Of a DNA stretch of 35,345 nt, positions 1-8,013 are shown in pieces (within the stretch, counting starts at the first letter, position 1; every line of letters begins with the position of its first letter). The notes under the pieces were generated by a model. The model was not told where the DNA came from. It did not search any database and was given only the letters and a program-made list of their open reading frames with translations. The position numbers and the translations under genes are program-made. The DNA comes from CAYVMP01 sp964452635 (GTDB lineage Bacteria > Patescibacteriota > Minisyncoccia > Phycocordibacterales > DATDWN01). Where the stretch lies: contig CAYVMP010000007.1 in the NCBI GenBank assembly GCA_964452635.1, positions 1 to 35,345 on the forward strand, given 5' to 3'.

Positions 1-288
1 TATACTCTCGAAGGCACGATAACTATTTCTGTCACACAGACAGGAGAGAATCTTCTTTTCTCTGTTGCCGACACTGGTGTGGGTATAAACAGCGAGGATT
101 TTGCACGACTATTTACAGAAGGAGGTAATGGTAAAAATTCACGAAAAGTAAATGTAGATAGTACGGGATACGGCCTCTATATTGCAAAGAAAATAGTAGA
201 CAGTCACCACGGTCGTATTTGGGCTGAATCTCTTGGAGAAGGCAAAGGGTCTACATTTTTTGTTGAGTTGCCTATTGCCACTTCATAA
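1..288 (+). CDS. Sensor histidine kinase, C-terminal fragment (ATP-binding domain)
   Basis: The frame is open from the window edge, so the N-terminus lies outside. The visible 95 residues are the second half of a GHKL (HATPase_c) domain. The G1 box reads ADTGVGI, and the G2 box reads GYGLYIAKKIV, followed by the typical HGRIWAES and GKGSTFFVELP strands that close the fold. Such domains bind ATP and phosphorylate the kinase's own histidine in a two-component system. The sensor part and any response regulator are not visible. The next gene starts 21 bases downstream with its own -10 box, so the two are probably not cotranslated. The family call is firm; the signal sensed is unknown. Confidence 0.9.
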   Translation, partial: YTLEGTITISVTQTGENLLFSVADTGVGINSEDFARLFTEGGNGKNSRKVNVDSTGYGLYIAKKIVDSHHGRIWAESLGEGKGSTFFVELPIATS

Positions 289-299
289 TATACAGGTAG

Positions 300-305
300 T
301 ATACT
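300..305 (+). promoter_or_regulatory. -10 box TATACT four bases before a start codon
   Basis: TATACT lies just upstream of the ATG at 310 with no Shine-Dalgarno. It is one of a series of -10-like boxes abutting start codons in this window and suggests a leaderless transcript for the methyltransferase gene. Confidence 0.5.
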
Positions 306-309
306 CTCT

Positions 310-1035
310 ATGACACAGGAAATTGCATGGGAGAAAGAGTACAAAAATTCAAAACTGCTCACTAAGGACAATAAACCACAGAGCGATGTGGTTTCCTTTG
401 TAAAATTTCTCAAAAAAGAATTTAAAAAGAATAGGGAAAGGGGAGATGGGCTCAAGAATTTTGATGGTATCTCTGTACTCGATCTTGGTTCAGGCACAGG
501 ACGCAATAGTTTTTATTTTACAGAACTTGGTGCAGAGTGTGTTGGTTTGGAAATATCACAAACCGCAATAGACATAGCTCGAGAGAATGCACGTAAAGCA
601 GGATTACACATTGAGTATCACAAACAGAGTATGGGGAATGTATTTCCATGTGCCGATCACAGTATCGATATTATTCTTGATGTGACATCATCGAACTCTC
701 TTACAGAGAGTGAGCGAGAGGTGTATATGAAGGAAACAAAGCGGGTGCTAAAACCACATGGATATTTTTTCATAAAGGCACTGTGTAAAGACGGTGATGA
801 ACATGCAAAATTTCTCATCAAACATCACTCCGGAAGTGAGGCGGATACATACGTTCTTCCTGATGTTGGGGTCGTTGAGCGTGTATGGACGAGAGAGGAT
901 TTCATTCGTACGTATGAAAAATATTTTACTATTATATATTTAGAAAAGAAAACGACCTATTCACGAATGAACGGTCGTAGCTACAAGCGAAACTTCTGGG
1001 TGGGGTATATGACCGCTACTCCAGAAGTGTCATGA
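310..1035 (+). CDS. Class I SAM-dependent methyltransferase
   Basis: This 241-residue protein carries the Rossmann-type SAM-binding motif I as LDLGSGTGRNSFYF (about residues 55-68). The acidic residue of motif II follows in VGLEISQTAIDIA, and a motif IV/post-motif region lies around IDIILDVTSS and VLKPHGYFFIKA. It resembles TehB/UbiE-like small-molecule or protein methyltransferases, but the substrate cannot be told. The start at 310 sits four bases after a TATACT box and lacks a Shine-Dalgarno. Its 3' end overlaps by 20 bases the end of the convergent gene on the other strand (1016-1486). The fold is well supported; the specific function is not. Confidence 0.85.
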   Translation: MTQEIAWEKEYKNSKLLTKDNKPQSDVVSFVKFLKKEFKKNRERGDGLKNFDGISVLDLGSGTGRNSFYFTELGAECVGLEISQTAIDIARENARKAGLHIEYHKQSMGNVFPCADHSIDIILDVTSSNSLTESEREVYMKETKRVLKPHGYFFIKALCKDGDEHAKFLIKHHSGSEADTYVLPDVGVVERVWTREDFIRTYEKYFTIIYLEKKTTYSRMNGRSYKRNFWVGYMTATPEVS

Positions 1036-1486
1036 TATCCCCTCCAGTTTGCAGATCAAAAAATTTATTGATCCCTAAATTTTCATAATCTTTTTTTGTC
1101 TTCTCACTCAATGGTTTTTGGAATAGAATCACAACATTGTCTCTGTAACTCGGTGGTGTGTATAAAGCTTGTGCAAACGACCTACTCATTCTACCGTCAG
1201 TGGAATTAGTGAGTTCAATCACTACCCAATTCGGAGGATATTTTTTCATTTGTTCTTCCAATACGAACAAAAAATCAATAAAACTTAATGTTTCTGCATT
1301 AAAAATTTTTCTGAGCCATATTTCTTGTAATACAAAAAATGATAGATTTTGATTTGCAAATCCGACGAAATCCTTAATAGTTTTGGGATTTTCGGTCAGT
1401 AACCACAGTTCATGAAGTTGCATACTCACCTCCACTGGATTTATACCATAAAAAGTGGCCATATCACAATACCTTGAAAACCGCAT
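1016..1486 (-). CDS. Hypothetical protein, about 156 aa
   Basis: I do not recognise this family. The frame extends further upstream but would then run into the coding part of trpS on the other strand. I therefore place the start at the ATG at 1486 (protein begins MRFSRYCDMATFYG); an ATG at 1462 is also possible and has AAGG nine bases upstream. The sequence has hydrophobic stretches such as NLSFFVLQEIWL and SFIDFLFVLEEQM but no clear membrane segment, and a C-terminus YENLGINKFFDLQTGGD that looks like a small globular domain. It is convergent with the methyltransferase gene and divergent from trpS with less than 50 bases between the two starts. Confidence 0.55.
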   Translation of the reverse strand: MRFSRYCDMATFYGINPVEVSMQLHELWLLTENPKTIKDFVGFANQNLSFFVLQEIWLRKIFNAETLSFIDFLFVLEEQMKKYPPNWVVIELTNSTDGRMSRSFAQALYTPPSYRDNVVILFQKPLSEKTKKDYENLGINKFFDLQTGGDIMTLLE

Positions 1487-1516
1487 CCTCTGTTGGCTCG
1501 AATTGAGTGAATTTGG

Positions 1517-1522
1517 TATACT
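1517..1522 (+). promoter_or_regulatory. -10 box of trpS
   Basis: GGTATACT lies nine bases before the trpS ATG at 1532. No Shine-Dalgarno lies between them. The predicted transcript would carry a leader of only a few bases. Confidence 0.5.
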
Positions 1523-1531
1523 ATAGTTTAT

Positions 1532-2569
1532 ATGAATAAAAAAACACTCCTTTCGGGAGTAAAACCTACAGGGCGACCACATATTGGTAACTATTTCGGA
1601 GCCATGAAGCAGTTTGTGGATATGCAGGATGACTACAATGCACTGTATATGATTGTCGACTATCATGCGCTGAATTTCATTCAGAATAAATCTGAAATGT
1701 CTCAGAATATTATTGATTTAACGCTTGATTACCTAGCCCTCGGTCTCGATCCACAGAAATCATTGATTTTCAAACAGTCAGATGTTGCGGAACATGCTGA
1801 GCTCGCATGGATATTTGATACGATTACGACGATGCCATATCTCATGCGCGCACATGCATACAAAGATGCTGAGGCGAAGAATAAAGAAATTAGTGTCGGG
1901 GCATTTAACTACCCAATGCTCATGGCTGCAGATATTTTGCTCTACGATACGGATATTGTTCCTGTCGGACAGGATCAGAAACAGCATGTTGAATATGCTC
2001 GCGATACGGCTCAGAAGTTTAACAATATTTTTTGTAAAACAATTGCAGGAACAAATATTTCTGATTTTAGAGACCCAATAAATGATGTGTTTAAACTCCC
2101 TGATGTTAAGATTCTTCCTGACGTAGCAGTAGTTCCCGGAACAGATGGTCGGAAAATGAGTAAAAGTTATGGAAATACCATTCCACTCTTTGCACACTCT
2201 GAGGAAATCAAAAAGGCTGTGATGTCTATACCTACAGACTCTAAGGCCATTGCGGATCCAAAAAATCCTGACGAGGATACCGTGTTTAAACTCTACACAC
2301 TATTTGCAGAGAGTGATGAGTTGGCGTCATTGCGCAATAGATACGAAAATACAAGTGGCACAGATGGAATAGGGTATAAAGAGGCAAAAGAAATACTCAT
2401 TGATAAAATAGAATCGTTCATCGCACCTCTCCGAGACAAACGTGCTCAGCTTGAGCATGATACAGACTATGTGCTCGATGTTCTTCGAGAGGGTGGTAAA
2501 CGTGCCAAACAGCGTGCTGAACGAAAAATGGAGCTGGTGCGTGAGGCAATCGGTGTGAAGTTGTACTAG
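1532..2569 (+). CDS. trpS: Tryptophanyl-tRNA synthetase
   Basis: This class I aminoacyl-tRNA synthetase charges tRNA-Trp with tryptophan in the cytoplasm. The 345-residue length is normal for bacterial TrpRS. The HIGH-type signature is PHIGN (residues 16-20) within the typical SGVKPTGRPHIGNYFGAM start. The second signature is KMSKS (residues 208-212) followed by YGNTI. The motif AADILLYDTDIVPVGQDQKQH is characteristic of TrpRS substrate binding. The C-terminus ends with the helical anticodon-binding part (RKMELVREAIGV). It is preceded by a close TATACT box, and a hairpin terminator follows 28 bases after the stop. Confidence 0.97.
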   Translation: MNKKTLLSGVKPTGRPHIGNYFGAMKQFVDMQDDYNALYMIVDYHALNFIQNKSEMSQNIIDLTLDYLALGLDPQKSLIFKQSDVAEHAELAWIFDTITTMPYLMRAHAYKDAEAKNKEISVGAFNYPMLMAADILLYDTDIVPVGQDQKQHVEYARDTAQKFNNIFCKTIAGTNISDFRDPINDVFKLPDVKILPDVAVVPGTDGRKMSKSYGNTIPLFAHSEEIKKAVMSIPTDSKAIADPKNPDEDTVFKLYTLFAESDELASLRNRYENTSGTDGIGYKEAKEILIDKIESFIAPLRDKRAQLEHDTDYVLDVLREGGKRAKQRAERKMELVREAIGVKLY

Positions 2570-2597
2570 TACACACTACTATATTTATAAAAAGAAG

Positions 2598-2622
2598 ACC
2601 CGAGTTTACTGCTCGGGTTTTT
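2598..2622. terminator. Probable bidirectional terminator between trpS and the membrane gene
   Basis: ACCCGAG (2598-2604) pairs with CTCGGGT (2612-2618), followed by a T run on the plus strand. The minus strand reads TCTTCTTTTT after the same stem. The stop codon of the convergent gene (2606-2608) lies in the loop, so the hairpin can end both transcripts. Confidence 0.8.
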
Positions 2623-3055
2623 CTGTAACTGTTACTTTGTATGTCATTATGTGCCAGACAATTGGTATTGCCGGCACACATATGATTCCAACCAAAATTG
2701 ATGTAATCCATGAGTAGTGGAAATACTCATGAGCCACCCATGCGGGCGGAACGGCTGTCCATAACCAAATATTGTGCCCAAGAATTCTCGGCCACGATTC
2801 AAGCCGAGTAGAATGACTATCGAAACTATAATCTTCCGGAACCCATTTTACGTATCTTCCGGCAGGGAGACTGACTACATTCACCAACATAAACACAACA
2901 ATACCAATTACAAGTGCTAAAAATTTTAACACGGCACTTATAACAAATAAAATTGAGTTCACTACGAAACCAAATCCAATCAACCCCCACCAGTATTCTC
3001 CGGGGAACCAAATGTTTTTTGCAGAAAACTCTACCAACTTTTCCTTAAACGTCAT
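2606..3055 (-). CDS. Small membrane protein of unknown function
   Basis: The 149-residue product is strongly hydrophobic, with likely membrane segments around residues 23-45 and 46-65, and again near 95-112 and 114-135. Between them lies a soluble loop rich in aromatic residues (KWVPEDYSFDSHSTRLESW). I do not recognise the family. The start is well fixed: GGAGGT (3061-3066 on the minus strand) lies five bases before the ATG. This strong Shine-Dalgarno contrasts with the neighbouring household genes. The stop codon lies in the loop of the terminator shared with trpS. Confidence 0.75.
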   Translation of the reverse strand: MTFKEKLVEFSAKNIWFPGEYWWGLIGFGFVVNSILFVISAVLKFLALVIGIVVFMLVNVVSLPAGRYVKWVPEDYSFDSHSTRLESWPRILGHNIWLWTAVPPAWVAHEYFHYSWITSILVGIICVPAIPIVWHIMTYKVTVTEKPEQ

Positions 3056-3123
3056 GCTACACCTCCACTCACCATACTACCGCAAAAGTGGTTTTTGTCG
3101 AACCTGTATATTTAAATGCAATA

Positions 3124-3140
3124 GTACAAAGGGTTTGTAC
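3124..3140. repeat. Inverted repeat upstream of the membrane gene
   Basis: GTACAAA-GGG-TTTGTAC is a perfect 7-base inverted repeat in the divergent region between the membrane gene and mraZ. It could be an operator or a small hairpin; nothing else identifies it. Confidence 0.4.
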
Positions 3141-3187
3141 AGTGAAGTATTGCCAGAGAGATACAGATGTTTTCCAGTAGGTAAAAG

Positions 3188-3253
3188 TGGATAAATATGT
3201 TTGTAAGTGGGATAGAGTGGTATATAATACTAATCAAGTGGGATATTGTGGGA
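3188..3253 (+). promoter_or_regulatory. mraZ promoter with phased MraZ-type operator boxes
   Basis: TGGNN-like boxes occur at 3188 (TGGAT), 3198 (TGTTT, degenerate), 3208 (TGGGA), 3218 (TGGTA), 3239 (TGGGA) and 3249 (TGGGA). They are spaced 10 bases apart, or 21 across the promoter core. MraZ of E. coli is known to bind TGGGN direct repeats separated by five bases upstream of its own operon. A promoter TTGTAA (3201-3206), 16-base spacer, TATAAT (3223-3228) lies among the boxes, so MraZ binding should block RNA polymerase. This predicts autorepression of the division cluster. Confidence 0.75.
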
Positions 3254-3272
3254 AATAAAATAATATACAGCT

Positions 3273-3707
3273 ATGCTCATAGGAGAATACACACACACCA
3301 TCGACGACAAAAATCGTCTCTCGCTGCCAGCGAAGTTTCGAGCGGAGATGGGGAAGAAAATCGTGGTAACTCCAGGCCTCGATCAATGTCTATTCGTTTT
3401 TACACAAAAAGAATGGCAGAAGATCGAAGAAAAGCTGAACCAATCATCCCTCTTGCAAGCCGACAACCGAAGTTTTAACCGATTCATGTTTGCTGGAGCG
3501 GTTGAGGCAGAAGTAGATTCCATTGGTCGCATTCTCATACCGGATTTCCTTCGTGATCGAGCCAATCTCAAAAGTAAGGTAGTTGTGATTGGTGTTTCGT
3601 CACGAGTTGAAATATGGAATGAGAAGACATGGAGTGAGTATAAAAAAGTGGTAGAGAAACAGGCAGATACACTCGCAGAGAAGTTGGGACAGGTTGGAGT
3701 TTTGTAA
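3273..3707 (+). CDS. mraZ: Transcriptional regulator MraZ
   Basis: The 144-residue protein has the two AbrB-like halves of MraZ, each with the conserved DxxxR core: DDKNRLSLPAKFR near the N-terminus and DSIGRILIPDFLR in the middle. MraZ is a ring-forming DNA-binding protein that controls the dcw (division and cell wall) cluster, which it heads here as usual. Cognate TGGGA boxes lie directly upstream. The ATG at 3273 begins the canonical MLIGEYTHTIDDKNR. The next gene, rsmH, follows after 41 bases. Confidence 0.95.
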   Translation: MLIGEYTHTIDDKNRLSLPAKFRAEMGKKIVVTPGLDQCLFVFTQKEWQKIEEKLNQSSLLQADNRSFNRFMFAGAVEAEVDSIGRILIPDFLRDRANLKSKVVVIGVSSRVEIWNEKTWSEYKKVVEKQADTLAEKLGQVGVL

Positions 3708-3748
3708 TTCACACCCGTTCCCATCTCACTATTCCGAAACTCAACGAT

Positions 3749-4645
3749 ATGATCCACAAAACAGTTCTTTTACATGAAGCAATAGACGGTTTGGATATTC
3801 ACTCAGGTGAGATATTTGTTGATGGGACACTTGGTGGTGGGGGGCATACTGAGGAGGTGTTTAAAAGATATGGTAACACTGTCAGTATTGTCGGGATTGA
3901 TGCCGATGCAGAGGCTCTTGCTCGAGCAGAGAACAGACTTTCACAGCTCGGAGCAGTCACCATCCACTATGTTTGTGACAATTTCAAAAACATAGATAAG
4001 GTTTTTGATACACTCGCACTTGGCAATCCACACAAAATTCTTCTCGATATCGGACTCTCATCCAATCAATTCGAGGACTCTGGCAGAGGGTTTTCATTCC
4101 AAAAAAATGAACCACTCATCATGTCATTTAAGAAAGACATCACGGATGAAGATTTAACTGCTCGAGAGATTGTAAACACATGGGATGAGGAAAATATCCA
4201 AGCGATTCTCGAAGGCTATGGTGAAGAACAGTTTGCATGGAGGATTGCAAAAGCGATTGTTGCGTCACGCGCTATCAAACCAATTGAAACAACATTTGAT
4301 TTGGTTGAGATTGTGCGTTCTGCGACTCCAGTATTCTATCACCACCGCAAAATCCATCCCGCAACTAAAACATTTCAAGCACTCCGTATCACGGTTAATA
4401 ATGAAATAGAGAATTTACGGACGGGAATCACCAAAAGTTTCTCGATTCTTCACTCCGGCGGACGTCTCGCAGTGATCTCGTTCCACAGTCTTGAAGACAG
4501 AATCGTCAAACAATTTTTTAAAGAAAAGGAGGAAGTGGATGAGGGTGTCAGGATAACAAAACGACCACTTGTTCCAACAGAAGATGAAATTTTAGAAAAC
4601 CCACGTTCACGAAGCGCAAAACTAAGAATAATAGAAAAAATATGA
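3749..4645 (+). CDS. rsmH: 16S rRNA (cytosine(1402)-N(4))-methyltransferase RsmH
   Basis: RsmH (MraW) N4-methylates C1402 in the decoding centre of 16S rRNA using SAM. The 298-residue product begins IHKTVLLHEAIDGL and has the glycine-rich SAM motif FVDGTLGGGGHTEEV, the GIDADAEAL loop, the family block ILLDIGLSSNQFEDSGRGFSF, and the C-terminal signature AVISFHSLEDRIVKQFF. It sits directly after mraZ as in most bacteria. No Shine-Dalgarno is seen. The stop overlaps the start of the next gene (ATGA at 4642-4645), so the two are translationally coupled. Confidence 0.97.
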   Translation: MIHKTVLLHEAIDGLDIHSGEIFVDGTLGGGGHTEEVFKRYGNTVSIVGIDADAEALARAENRLSQLGAVTIHYVCDNFKNIDKVFDTLALGNPHKILLDIGLSSNQFEDSGRGFSFQKNEPLIMSFKKDITDEDLTAREIVNTWDEENIQAILEGYGEEQFAWRIAKAIVASRAIKPIETTFDLVEIVRSATPVFYHHRKIHPATKTFQALRITVNNEIENLRTGITKSFSILHSGGRLAVISFHSLEDRIVKQFFKEKEEVDEGVRITKRPLVPTEDEILENPRSRSAKLRIIEKI

Positions 4646-4956
4646 CAGAAAATATATTACATACGCACATTCAAAAAAACATATTTTGGACATCTGTCGC
4701 TTTTATTATTCTTTGCGCTGGTTTTTACATGTACCTTATCAATATGACAATTCACAATGTAGTTGCGAGAGAAGGATATGAGAGTGAAGCAACACGTGTC
4801 ATGCTTGCTATTGGAACTGAGGAGTTCAACTATATCGGTATGCGCAATAACATCACTCTCGCACGTGCATACTCTCTTGGCTTTTCAGATGCAGGAGAGA
4901 AAACATTTATGACTCGCAATAGCAAAGGGTTTGTCTCATACGTTTCAAAACAGTAG
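4642..4956 (+). CDS. FtsL-like divisome protein
   Basis: The 104-residue protein has a short cytoplasmic N-terminus and one membrane segment (about residues 14-36, FWTSVAFIILCAGFYMYLI). An extracytoplasmic part of about 65 residues follows. This layout and the slot between rsmH and ftsI match FtsL, a bitopic divisome scaffold that works with FtsB and FtsI/FtsW. FtsL sequences are poorly conserved, so position and topology carry the call. The leucine-zipper-like coiled coil is weak here. The start overlaps the rsmH stop. Confidence 0.65.
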   Translation: MTENILHTHIQKNIFWTSVAFIILCAGFYMYLINMTIHNVVAREGYESEATRVMLAIGTEEFNYIGMRNNITLARAYSLGFSDAGEKTFMTRNSKGFVSYVSKQ

Positions 4957-4988
4957 CATTTTTTCGTTACATATTTCTCTGAATCTTG

Positions 4989-4994
4989 TATACT
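4989..4994 (+). promoter_or_regulatory. -10 box of an internal ftsI promoter
   Basis: TTGTATACT ends 11 bases before the ftsI ATG at 5006. It offers a second, MraZ-independent promoter for ftsI with a leader of only a few bases. Confidence 0.45.
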
Positions 4995-5005
4995 AGTAGT
5001 ATATT

Positions 5006-6712
5006 ATGAAGTTCAACTATCTTACACGGATACGAATTATTTCGATATCTATTTTTTTGTTTGCAGTTATTCTTATTGGTAAACTGTACATATTACAGAT
5101 TGTCGACCATGACGTGTACATACAGAAAGCCGACAGACAGTACCAGTCTTCAAATAGCAATATATTTAATCGAGGAAACATTTTCTTTCAGAACAAAGAC
5201 GGATCTATTGTATCCGCTGCAACACTTCAGTCTGGATTTATTGTGGCGATTAACCCCGAGATTCTCACAAACCCAGAAGATGCATATGCACGTATACGCA
5301 CACTTATCCCGATTGATCACGATACATTTATATCTAAAGCGTCAAAGAAAACAGATCCATATGAAGAGATAGCAACTCATGTTGAAACAAGCATTGGAGA
5401 AAAAATAAATGCACTCAATATACGCGGAGTCTCTGTATACAAAGAACGATGGAGATTGTATCCCGGTGGGTCCACTGCGTCACAAACGTTAGGGATTTTG
5501 GGATACAAAGGGGATGAGTATGCTGGTCGATATGGGCTAGAACGCCAATACGAAAAAGTGCTCAGTCGCACAGACGGTGCGTATGTAAATTTTTTTGCAG
5601 AGATATTTGCAAATCTTAAGAAAGTGACATCCTCTGAATCACAGTATGAAGGTGATATTGTCACTACGATTGAACCAACTGTTCAGAATGAGTTGCAACA
5701 CGAGATCGCATCAACCACTGATAAATGGAATTCAGACTACACTGGTGGAATCATTATGAATCCAAAGACTGGGGAGGTATATGCACTTGATGTATATCCA
5801 ACATTCGATCCAAACAATTCTTCCCAAGAAAAAAATGTAGCCATTTTCTCCAATCCACTCGTCGAAAATGTGTATGAGATGGGATCGATTATAAAACCAC
5901 TGACGATTGCATCGGGTATTGATGCCGGTGTGATTACTGCGAAATCCACCTACTATGATCCGGGATTCGTAATGATTAATGGAAAGAAAATATCAAACTT
6001 CGATGGTAAGGATCGTGGGGTAGTAGATATTCAGGAAATCCTATCGCAGTCACTCAATGTTGGTGCGGCACACGTCGCCTCACTTCTTGGCAACGAGCGT
6101 CTGACTGAATATTTTTACAAATTTGGTTTAAATGAAAAAACGAATATTGATTTACCAAACGAGGGTAGAAATCTTGTCGATAACTTGAAGAGTCCACGGG
6201 ATATCGAACACGCAACAGCGTCCTTCGGTCAAGGAATCGCACTCACTCCTATCAGTACCGTACGAGCACTATCTGTGCTTGCAAACAATGGTGTTCGTGT
6301 AGATCCGCACGTGGTAAAGAAAATAAATTATAAGATCGGGTATTCGCAGGATGTGCCACTTAATCCGGGTGTACAGGTGATTAAACCAGAAACCGCTTCT
6401 GAAGTTGCTCGAATGATGGTATATAGCGTCGACAACACATTACAAAATGGATCATATAAACTACCGAACTATAGTGTTGCGGTAAAGACAGGTACAGCAC
6501 AGGTTGCAAAAAGCGGGGGAGGCGGATATAGTGACACACAGATTCTACACTCCTTTGTAGGATTTTTCCCTGCGTATAATCCACAATTTTTTATTTTCCT
6601 CTACACATTTGATCCAAAGGGTGTGAAATATGGATCAGAATCTCTATCAGCACCCTTTATGAATATTGTTAAGTTTTTGATAAATTACTACGAAATTCCA
6701 CCAGACAGATAA
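5006..6712 (+). CDS. ftsI: Peptidoglycan D,D-transpeptidase FtsI/PBP2-type
   Basis: This class B penicillin-binding protein cross-links peptidoglycan at the septum. A single membrane anchor lies near residues 10-31, followed by a PBP dimerisation domain with the RGNIF and YPGGSTASQTLGILG blocks. The transpeptidase domain has all three catalytic motifs: S294-I-I-K297, S349-L-N351 and K494-T-G496. The 568-residue length is normal. It follows the FtsL-like gene and its stop is three bases before murF. The position after rsmH/ftsL favours FtsI over the elongation enzyme PBP2. Confidence 0.93.
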   Translation: MKFNYLTRIRIISISIFLFAVILIGKLYILQIVDHDVYIQKADRQYQSSNSNIFNRGNIFFQNKDGSIVSAATLQSGFIVAINPEILTNPEDAYARIRTLIPIDHDTFISKASKKTDPYEEIATHVETSIGEKINALNIRGVSVYKERWRLYPGGSTASQTLGILGYKGDEYAGRYGLERQYEKVLSRTDGAYVNFFAEIFANLKKVTSSESQYEGDIVTTIEPTVQNELQHEIASTTDKWNSDYTGGIIMNPKTGEVYALDVYPTFDPNNSSQEKNVAIFSNPLVENVYEMGSIIKPLTIASGIDAGVITAKSTYYDPGFVMINGKKISNFDGKDRGVVDIQEILSQSLNVGAAHVASLLGNERLTEYFYKFGLNEKTNIDLPNEGRNLVDNLKSPRDIEHATASFGQGIALTPISTVRALSVLANNGVRVDPHVVKKINYKIGYSQDVPLNPGVQVIKPETASEVARMMVYSVDNTLQNGSYKLPNYSVAVKTGTAQVAKSGGGGYSDTQILHSFVGFFPAYNPQFFIFLYTFDPKGVKYGSESLSAPFMNIVKFLINYYEIPPDR

Positions 6713-6714
6713 CC

Positions 6715-8007
6715 ATGAGTACGATTAAATATATTTTACAGACGATTTTTCAATGGTGCGCAGAGCGCATCATACGGAAGTACACACCTCGTATTATTTT
6801 CGTCGCAGGTTCAGTTGGAAAGACATCAACTCGTGACACCTTGTACACGATTCTTTCAAAGAAATATTTCGTCAGGAAAAGTGAAAAAAGCTTTACTGCT
6901 GAGTTCGGTCTCTCCCACACGATTATTGGGTGTTCACAGATAACAAACTCCATCTCTCATTTTTTCGAGAATATATTTTTAGCACTTCGTCTTTTGGTGT
7001 GGAAAGTTCGATATCCAGATATTCTCATTCTTGAGATTGATTGTGATAAACCGGGTGATATAGAGCGTACATGCGCATGGCTCACACCAGATGTGCTCGT
7101 ACTGACTGCTATTGGTTCAGTGCCATCACATATTGAACTCTTTGGTACACTTGATATTTTCCTCGCTGAGTACTACACGCTCGTAGAATCAGTCAATCGA
7201 GAGGGGTGTATTGTGTATAACTGTGACGATGTGCAGAGCGCCCATGTCGTTACTCGTGCGAGTGCGAGACTCATTTCTTGTGGACTTGCCCCAGATACAG
7301 ACATATCTGCTGGCGCACCTGATATTGTGTATGGAACATCTGGTGAGTATGAATTTCCTGTTGGTATAACGTACACCATTACATCTGGAGGAACAGTCAC
7401 ACTCCTTGGATCACTTGGTATATCATATGTGTATGCGGGGTTGCTTTCATATGCAGTTGCTCAACAGTATGGTTTTTCATCAGATGAGATACTTCCAATC
7501 CTCTCACGATGCAAAGCTCTTCCGGGCAGAATGAATATTGTTTCGGGCATTACTAACTCTATTATTATTGATGATACGTACAACGCATCGCCGATTGCCT
7601 ACGATCAATCAATTGAAATGCTCAAGGAAATACGTGCTTATGGACGCAAGATTGCTATTGTCGGTGATATGTTAGAGCTTGGTAAATTTTCTACTGATGC
7701 GCATCGTGAAGTCGGCAAAAGTCTAGTCTCCGTAGTTTCTCTCTGTGTCTGTGTGGGTATACGTGCTCGGTATATTGCTGAGGCACTTGTGTCATATGGA
7801 TTTGATGAATCACAGGTAATCATGTGTGACTCATCGAGTGAGGTGGGGGAGATAGTAAAAAATAACATACAATCTGGAGATGTGATACTTGTGAAAGGTT
7901 CACAGTCAATGAGAATGGAGCGGGTGGTTGAGGCTCTCATGAAGCATCCACAGGATGCGAAGAAGATACTTGTTCGACAGGATGTAGGATGGAAATATCG
8001 GGAATAA
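6715..8007 (+). CDS. murF: Mur ligase, MurF-type (UDP-MurNAc-tripeptide:D-Ala-D-Ala ligase)
   Basis: MurF adds D-Ala-D-Ala to the UDP-MurNAc peptide in the last cytoplasmic step of precursor synthesis. The P-loop GSVGKTST is at residues 32-39. The MurF-specific block IIDDTYNASPIAYDQSIEML, the motif GRMNIV and the C-terminal IAIVGDMLELG fit MurF rather than MurC, D or E. About 30 residues precede the P-loop, whereas typical MurF has a substrate-binding N-terminal domain of roughly 80-100 residues. The 430-residue protein is therefore short at the N-terminus. No upstream extension is possible because ftsI ends three bases before. Confidence 0.88.
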   Translation: MSTIKYILQTIFQWCAERIIRKYTPRIIFVAGSVGKTSTRDTLYTILSKKYFVRKSEKSFTAEFGLSHTIIGCSQITNSISHFFENIFLALRLLVWKVRYPDILILEIDCDKPGDIERTCAWLTPDVLVLTAIGSVPSHIELFGTLDIFLAEYYTLVESVNREGCIVYNCDDVQSAHVVTRASARLISCGLAPDTDISAGAPDIVYGTSGEYEFPVGITYTITSGGTVTLLGSLGISYVYAGLLSYAVAQQYGFSSDEILPILSRCKALPGRMNIVSGITNSIIIDDTYNASPIAYDQSIEMLKEIRAYGRKIAIVGDMLELGKFSTDAHREVGKSLVSVVSLCVCVGIRARYIAEALVSYGFDESQVIMCDSSSEVGEIVKNNIQSGDVILVKGSQSMRMERVVEALMKHPQDAKKILVRQDVGWKYRE

Positions 8008-8013
8008 AATAAC

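Noticed and set aside
3012..3478. Open frames of 60-93 codons on the plus strand through the mraZ upstream region
   Set aside because: They overlap the membrane gene, the operator boxes and mraZ itself, have no ribosome site and give low-complexity unlikely proteins.
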